A DNA stretch of 24,860 nt from assembly GCA_026169575.1 (NCBI GenBank), contig JAPFCT010000249.1:1-24860 (forward strand), written 5' to 3'. The first letter of the stretch is position 1, and every line of letters begins with the position of its first letter. Of the stretch, positions 24,068-24,860 are shown in pieces. Made by a program: the position numbers and the translations under genes. The notes below the pieces were generated by a model. That model ran no database searches and had not been told where the DNA came from. It was given only the letters and a program-made list of their open reading frames with translations. Source of the stretch: Faecalimonas sp. (GTDB lineage Bacteria > Bacillota_A > Clostridia > Lachnospirales > Lachnospiraceae).

Positions 24068-24075
24068 TTTGAATG
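24068..24075. repeat. Target-site duplication, right copy
   Basis: TTTGAATG directly follows the right GTAA end of the IS66-like element and is identical to 23082-23089. Confidence 0.9.
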
Positions 24076-24098
24076 TTTACCTCAATTTGAAGAAACTC

Positions 24099-24153
24099 AA
24101 AAGGAGGCTGACGCTTCACAATTTGCTAATTGTTAAAGCGACAGCCCCTCTTT
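24099..24153 (-). terminator. Terminator of the precursor-peptide transcript
   Basis: On the minus strand AAAGAGGGGCTGTCGCTTT (24135-24153) pairs imperfectly with AAGCGTCAGCCTCCTTTT (24099-24116). An inner ACAATT/AATTGT pairing completes a long hairpin, and the U-rich stretch TTTTGAGTTTCTTC follows. It starts 12 bp past the stop of the small peptide gene. Confidence 0.65.
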
Positions 24154-24164
24154 ACTCTGAAAAA

Positions 24165-24257
24165 TTAATTTGATCCACTACAATTAGTATGTTTTGTCTG
24201 TGGCTTTTCTGTAATACATTCAATTTCTTTTACACTTGGTTTTATGTATTTTTTCAT
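24165..24257 (-). CDS. Candidate RiPP precursor peptide (30 residues)
   Basis: This 30-residue frame starts MKKYIKPSVKEIE and ends NCSGSN, with cysteines at positions 14 and 26. A strong ribosome-binding site, GGGAGG, lies seven bases before the ATG, which argues that it is translated. The MKKY.KP start is a common opening of small peptides next to radical SAM/SPASM enzymes in Clostridia (from general knowledge of such loci). A radical SAM/SPASM gene ends 73 bp upstream on the same strand. The C-terminal half (TEKPQTKHTNCSGSN) would be the core if the first half is the leader. A hairpin terminator follows directly. No leader-cleavage site such as GG is evident, and the product type cannot be told from the sequence. 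Confidence 0.6.
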   Translation of the reverse strand: MKKYIKPSVKEIECITEKPQTKHTNCSGSN

Positions 24258-24330
24258 GTATTATCCTCCCTTCATTAAAATTATGGTTAATGAATCTACT
24301 TGATTCAAATACCAACTTAGTATATTACTT

Positions 24331-24860
24331 TTATTTAATCACTTTATCATTTTGTAGTAATTGTTCGTTAAATATTTCTTTCCTAATCTTAGCAGTACGA
24401 CATGTAAAATGGTCATTTAGCAAATGATTATTAGTTACTAAATCTACAATTCCAGAACACCTTATACAGAAGTCCTTATTTTGACAATTGGAGCAAATAG
24501 GAAGATCTTTCCATTTTATTTGTTTTATTTTTTTTAAAAATTCACAGTTCCATAACTCTTCAATTTTATCATCTTTGATATTTCCAATTTTATGAAACCA
24601 CAAATTGCACGGATATACATCTCCATATGAATCGATAAATAAAGAGTAACGAGCTTCGCAACAAACATTGTAATTGATATCTTTTTCAAAAAAATAAGTT
24701 TTACCAAAGCGGATTTCATCTAGTTCTTTAAGGATTTCATATAATTGTTGATCAGTTAATGCTAATTCTCTTGGCTCATTTGATCCATTATCCTTAGGAA
24801 ATATTCCTTCTGTAGCTAAAAAATCTACATCTATTTCAGAACAAAATCTCTTGATTTTCC
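24331..24860 (-). CDS. Radical SAM/SPASM peptide maturase, C-terminal part (cut by window edge)
   Basis: The reading frame is open to the right edge, leaving the last 176 or so codons. It contains a clear SPASM domain. The first cluster motif is Cys-x11-Gly-x4-Cys, seen as CEARYSLFIDSYGDVYPC. IGNIKDDKIEELW follows. Next comes CSNCQNKDFCIRC, that is C-x2-C-x5-C-x2-C, and a last Cys in HFTCRTAK. Such domains hold auxiliary iron-sulfur clusters in enzymes that modify peptides, for example thioether-forming or sulfatase-maturing ones. The catalytic Cx3Cx2C radical SAM motif lies beyond the edge. An internal TTG (24603) or ATG in another frame should not be taken as the start. The candidate precursor lies downstream on the same strand. 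Confidence 0.85.
   Translation of the reverse strand, partial: KIKRFCSEIDVDFLATEGIFPKDNGSNEPRELALTDQQLYEILKELDEIRFGKTYFFEKDINYNVCCEARYSLFIDSYGDVYPCNLWFHKIGNIKDDKIEELWNCEFLKKIKQIKWKDLPICSNCQNKDFCIRCSGIVDLVTNNHLLNDHFTCRTAKIRKEIFNEQLLQNDKVIK

Noticed and set aside
24236..24427. Plus-strand open frame of 63 codons
   Set aside because: Antisense to the end of the SPASM gene and the start of the small peptide gene; no ribosome-binding site and low-complexity composition.
24534..24719. Minus-strand open frame of 61 codons
   Set aside because: It is out of frame with the SPASM coding frame, which is open through the same region and carries the conserved cysteines.
1..24860. CRISPR arrays, tRNA and rRNA genes
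   Set aside because: No regularly spaced repeats, tRNA cloverleaf or rRNA-like sequence was seen on either strand by eye.

Overview
The window looks like chromosomal DNA of a spore-forming Clostridia species, most likely a Lachnospiraceae relative. This is an inference from the spore-maturation genes spmA and spmB, the T-box leader, a yybP-ykoY riboswitch in front of a P-type ATPase, a DUF4474 protein and the Gram-positive style ribosome-binding sites. Positions 1 to about 22.96 kb read as ordinary core or near-core genome. The remainder is visibly more AT-rich and reads as accessory DNA.

Layout. (1) 1-227, minus strand: a sigma-A-type promoter and Stem I of a T-box leader with an AUG (Met) specifier; the gene it controls lies off the left edge. 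(2) 300-9919, minus strand: a tight five-gene operon, read right to left. It encodes a membrane trypsin-like protease with a C-terminal FHA domain, a PP2C phosphatase, a membrane Ser/Thr kinase, a small membrane protein, and a 1704-residue wall-spanning protein made of Ig-like repeats. The last three genes are joined by 4-bp start/stop overlaps. (3) 9997-12700, plus strand: a DUF885 lipoprotein metallopeptidase and a DUF4474 membrane protein, ending at a hairpin terminator. (4) 12825-14478, minus strand: spmB and spmA, separated by a 58-residue ribbon-helix-helix gene that carries paired candidate operators. (5) 14541-22566, minus strand: a promoter, a Mn2+-type riboswitch with a competing terminator, a P2-type cation ATPase, an AI-2E family transporter, an LRR protein, a VWA protein and a MoxR ATPase, closely packed. 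(6) 22676-24860: a 5'-truncated MFS transporter remnant, a 978-bp internally deleted IS66-family element with matching inverted repeats and a perfect 8-bp target duplication, and a candidate RiPP locus. That locus has a 30-residue precursor-like peptide with its own terminator and the C-terminal part of a radical SAM/SPASM maturase that runs off the right edge.

How the genes may work together. The five-gene operon has the reader (FHA), eraser (PP2C) and writer (kinase) of a phosphothreonine circuit, with an outward-facing protease on the reader and a very long surface protein as the last gene. The riboswitch is predicted to turn on the ATPase when Mn2+ is high. No strong terminator is visible between the ATPase and moxR, so the genes behind it may share this control in part. 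The right end is the likeliest place for unusual biology because of the candidate RiPP pair next to a decayed mobile element.
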